Shown: positions 5,254 to 6,156 of the stretch, in pieces
How the letters are laid out: every line of letters begins with the position of its first letter
Position numbering within the stretch: the first letter of the stretch is position 1
Source of the DNA: Candidatus Colimorpha enterica
GTDB lineage: Bacteria; Bacillota; Clostridia; Oscillospirales; CAG-272
Assembly (NCBI GenBank): GCA_018065475.1
Contig: JAGHTD010000047.1
Location: 1-6,156, forward strand
Direction of reading: 5' to 3'
Length of the DNA: 6,156 nt
Translations under genes and position numbers: made by a program
Notes under the pieces: model-generated
What the model was told of the DNA's origin: nothing
The model's database searches: none
Seen by the model: the letters and a program-made list of their open reading frames with translations, nothing else

Positions 5254-6156
5254 ATGAAAAAAAGATTAGCGCTTGTCGGCGGTGAGCCGATGTTTTACGA
5301 GAAGGATATGCCGGAGGAGCTTTTCAAATGGCCGATCATAACCGAGGAGGACGAACAGGCGTGCCTTGAAGTCATCCGCAAGAACAAGTTTTCGGGAACT
5401 GATATCACTATCAAGTTTCAGAACGAGTTTGCCGCTTGGCAGGGGACGAAATACGCCCTCGCTTTCACAAACGGCACGATGTCCCTTGCCGCCGCGATGT
5501 ATGCGATCGGTCTTCACAAAGGCGACGAGATAATCTGCACTACAAAGACGTATTGGGCAAGCATTACACCCGCTTATCTTTTCGGCGCAACGCCCGTTTT
5601 CTGCGATATTGATCACAACCTCAGTATGGATCCCGACGATATCGAAAGATGTATCGGGCCGCGCACGAAGGCGATAATGGTCGTGCATTATTTTGCGTAT
5701 CCCTGCGATATGGACAGGATAATGGCCATAGCAAAGAAGCATGGGCTCAAGGTCATCGAGGACGTTTCGCACGCTCACGGCAGTCTTTACAAGGGTAGAA
5801 AAGTCGGAACTTTCGGCGACGTTGCGGCGATGTCGATGATGAGCCAGAAGTCCTTTGCCGCAGGCGAGCTCGGTATGCTCGTGACCGACGACAGAGAGAT
5901 ATACGAGCGTGCTCTTGCCTGGGGACATTACGAACGCAACAACGAATACAATATCACCGACCCCGACCTGCTTCATTATTCAAATATGGCGCTCGGCGGT
6001 GTTAAGGGACGCGCAAATCAGCTCTGCTCGGCTCTCGCTCTCGGTCAGCTTCATCACTTTGACGGGAGAATGGACGAGATTGACCGTGCGATGAACTATT
6101 TTTGCGACAAGCTCGACGACATTGACGGCTTTCGACCGATCCGCCCCGCAAAGGAC
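5254..6156 (+). CDS. DegT/DnrJ/EryC1/StrS-family PLP aminotransferase (3' partial)
   Basis: An ATG at 5254, eight bases after AAGGA (5241-5245), opens a frame that stays open for 301 codons to the window edge. Family members have roughly 370-430 residues, so the C-terminal part is missing. The protein starts MKKRLALVGGEPMF, like the StsC/AHBA-synthase-like branch. It then shows SGTDITIKFQNEFAAWQG (47-64), TNGTMSLAAA (72-81, phosphate-binding region), TYWASITPAYLFGATPVFCDID (split around residues 99-120) and VIEDVSHAHG (167-176, Asp170 expected to pair with the PLP ring nitrogen). MSQKSFAAGELG (196-207) places the Schiff-base lysine at Lys199. The family moves an amino group to keto-sugars or keto-cyclitols using PLP in the cytoplasm. 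The S-x-K-SFAAGELG variant replaces the common K-x-x-x-x-GEGG. Being next to an AraC regulator rather than in a nucleotide-sugar cluster hints at amino-sugar or aminocyclitol metabolism, but the substrate is unknown. Confidence 0.9.
   Translation, partial: MKKRLALVGGEPMFYEKDMPEELFKWPIITEEDEQACLEVIRKNKFSGTDITIKFQNEFAAWQGTKYALAFTNGTMSLAAAMYAIGLHKGDEIICTTKTYWASITPAYLFGATPVFCDIDHNLSMDPDDIERCIGPRTKAIMVVHYFAYPCDMDRIMAIAKKHGLKVIEDVSHAHGSLYKGRKVGTFGDVAAMSMMSQKSFAAGELGMLVTDDREIYERALAWGHYERNNEYNITDPDLLHYSNMALGGVKGRANQLCSALALGQLHHFDGRMDEIDRAMNYFCDKLDDIDGFRPIRPAKD

Overview
The window looks like chromosomal DNA of a low-to-mid GC Gram-positive anaerobe, most likely a gut-type Clostridia (Oscillospiraceae/Christensenellales-like). 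The grounds are strong AGGAGG-type Shine-Dalgarno sites before each operon gene, short intergenic gaps, BspA-type leucine-rich repeats, and protein families typical of that group. This placement is inference; there is no marker gene. All genes lie on the + strand.

Region 1 (1-4227) is one tightly packed operon that enters from the left edge and encodes an extracytoplasmic O-acylation machine. In order it holds: the last 39 codons of an SGNH-hydrolase-like protein; a 102-residue three-helix membrane protein of unknown function; a 493-residue MBOAT O-acyltransferase (AlgI/DltB/PatA type) that ends in the hexapeptide FIYFQF; and a 760-residue membrane-anchored SGNH protein carrying three tandem BspA-like LRR modules. 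Gaps between genes are 14, 0 and 18 bases. A strong intrinsic terminator (about 4233-4268) closes the operon.

The likely scheme follows established MBOAT biology. The MBOAT moves an acyl group from a cytoplasmic thioester to the Tyr of its own C-terminal shuttle motif. An SGNH partner takes it onto its serine and passes it to a wall or surface glycan. The LRR modules may dock the SGNH enzyme on its polymer or tie it to the surface. The acyl donor, the target polymer and the role of the 102-residue protein cannot be read from this window.

Region 2 (4228-4363) is a 136-base intergenic stretch with the terminator, a perfect tandem 7-bp repeat (ATTCCGT twice) and an extended -10 promoter.

Region 3 (4364 to the right edge) is a second transcription unit: an AraC-family regulator with an N-terminal cupin-like sensor domain, followed after 29 bases by a DegT/DnrJ/EryC1/StrS-family PLP aminotransferase that runs off the window after 301 codons. 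It looks like a locally regulated sugar or cyclitol gene set and shows no direct link to the acylation operon.

No tRNA, rRNA, CRISPR array, insertion sequence or attachment site was seen.
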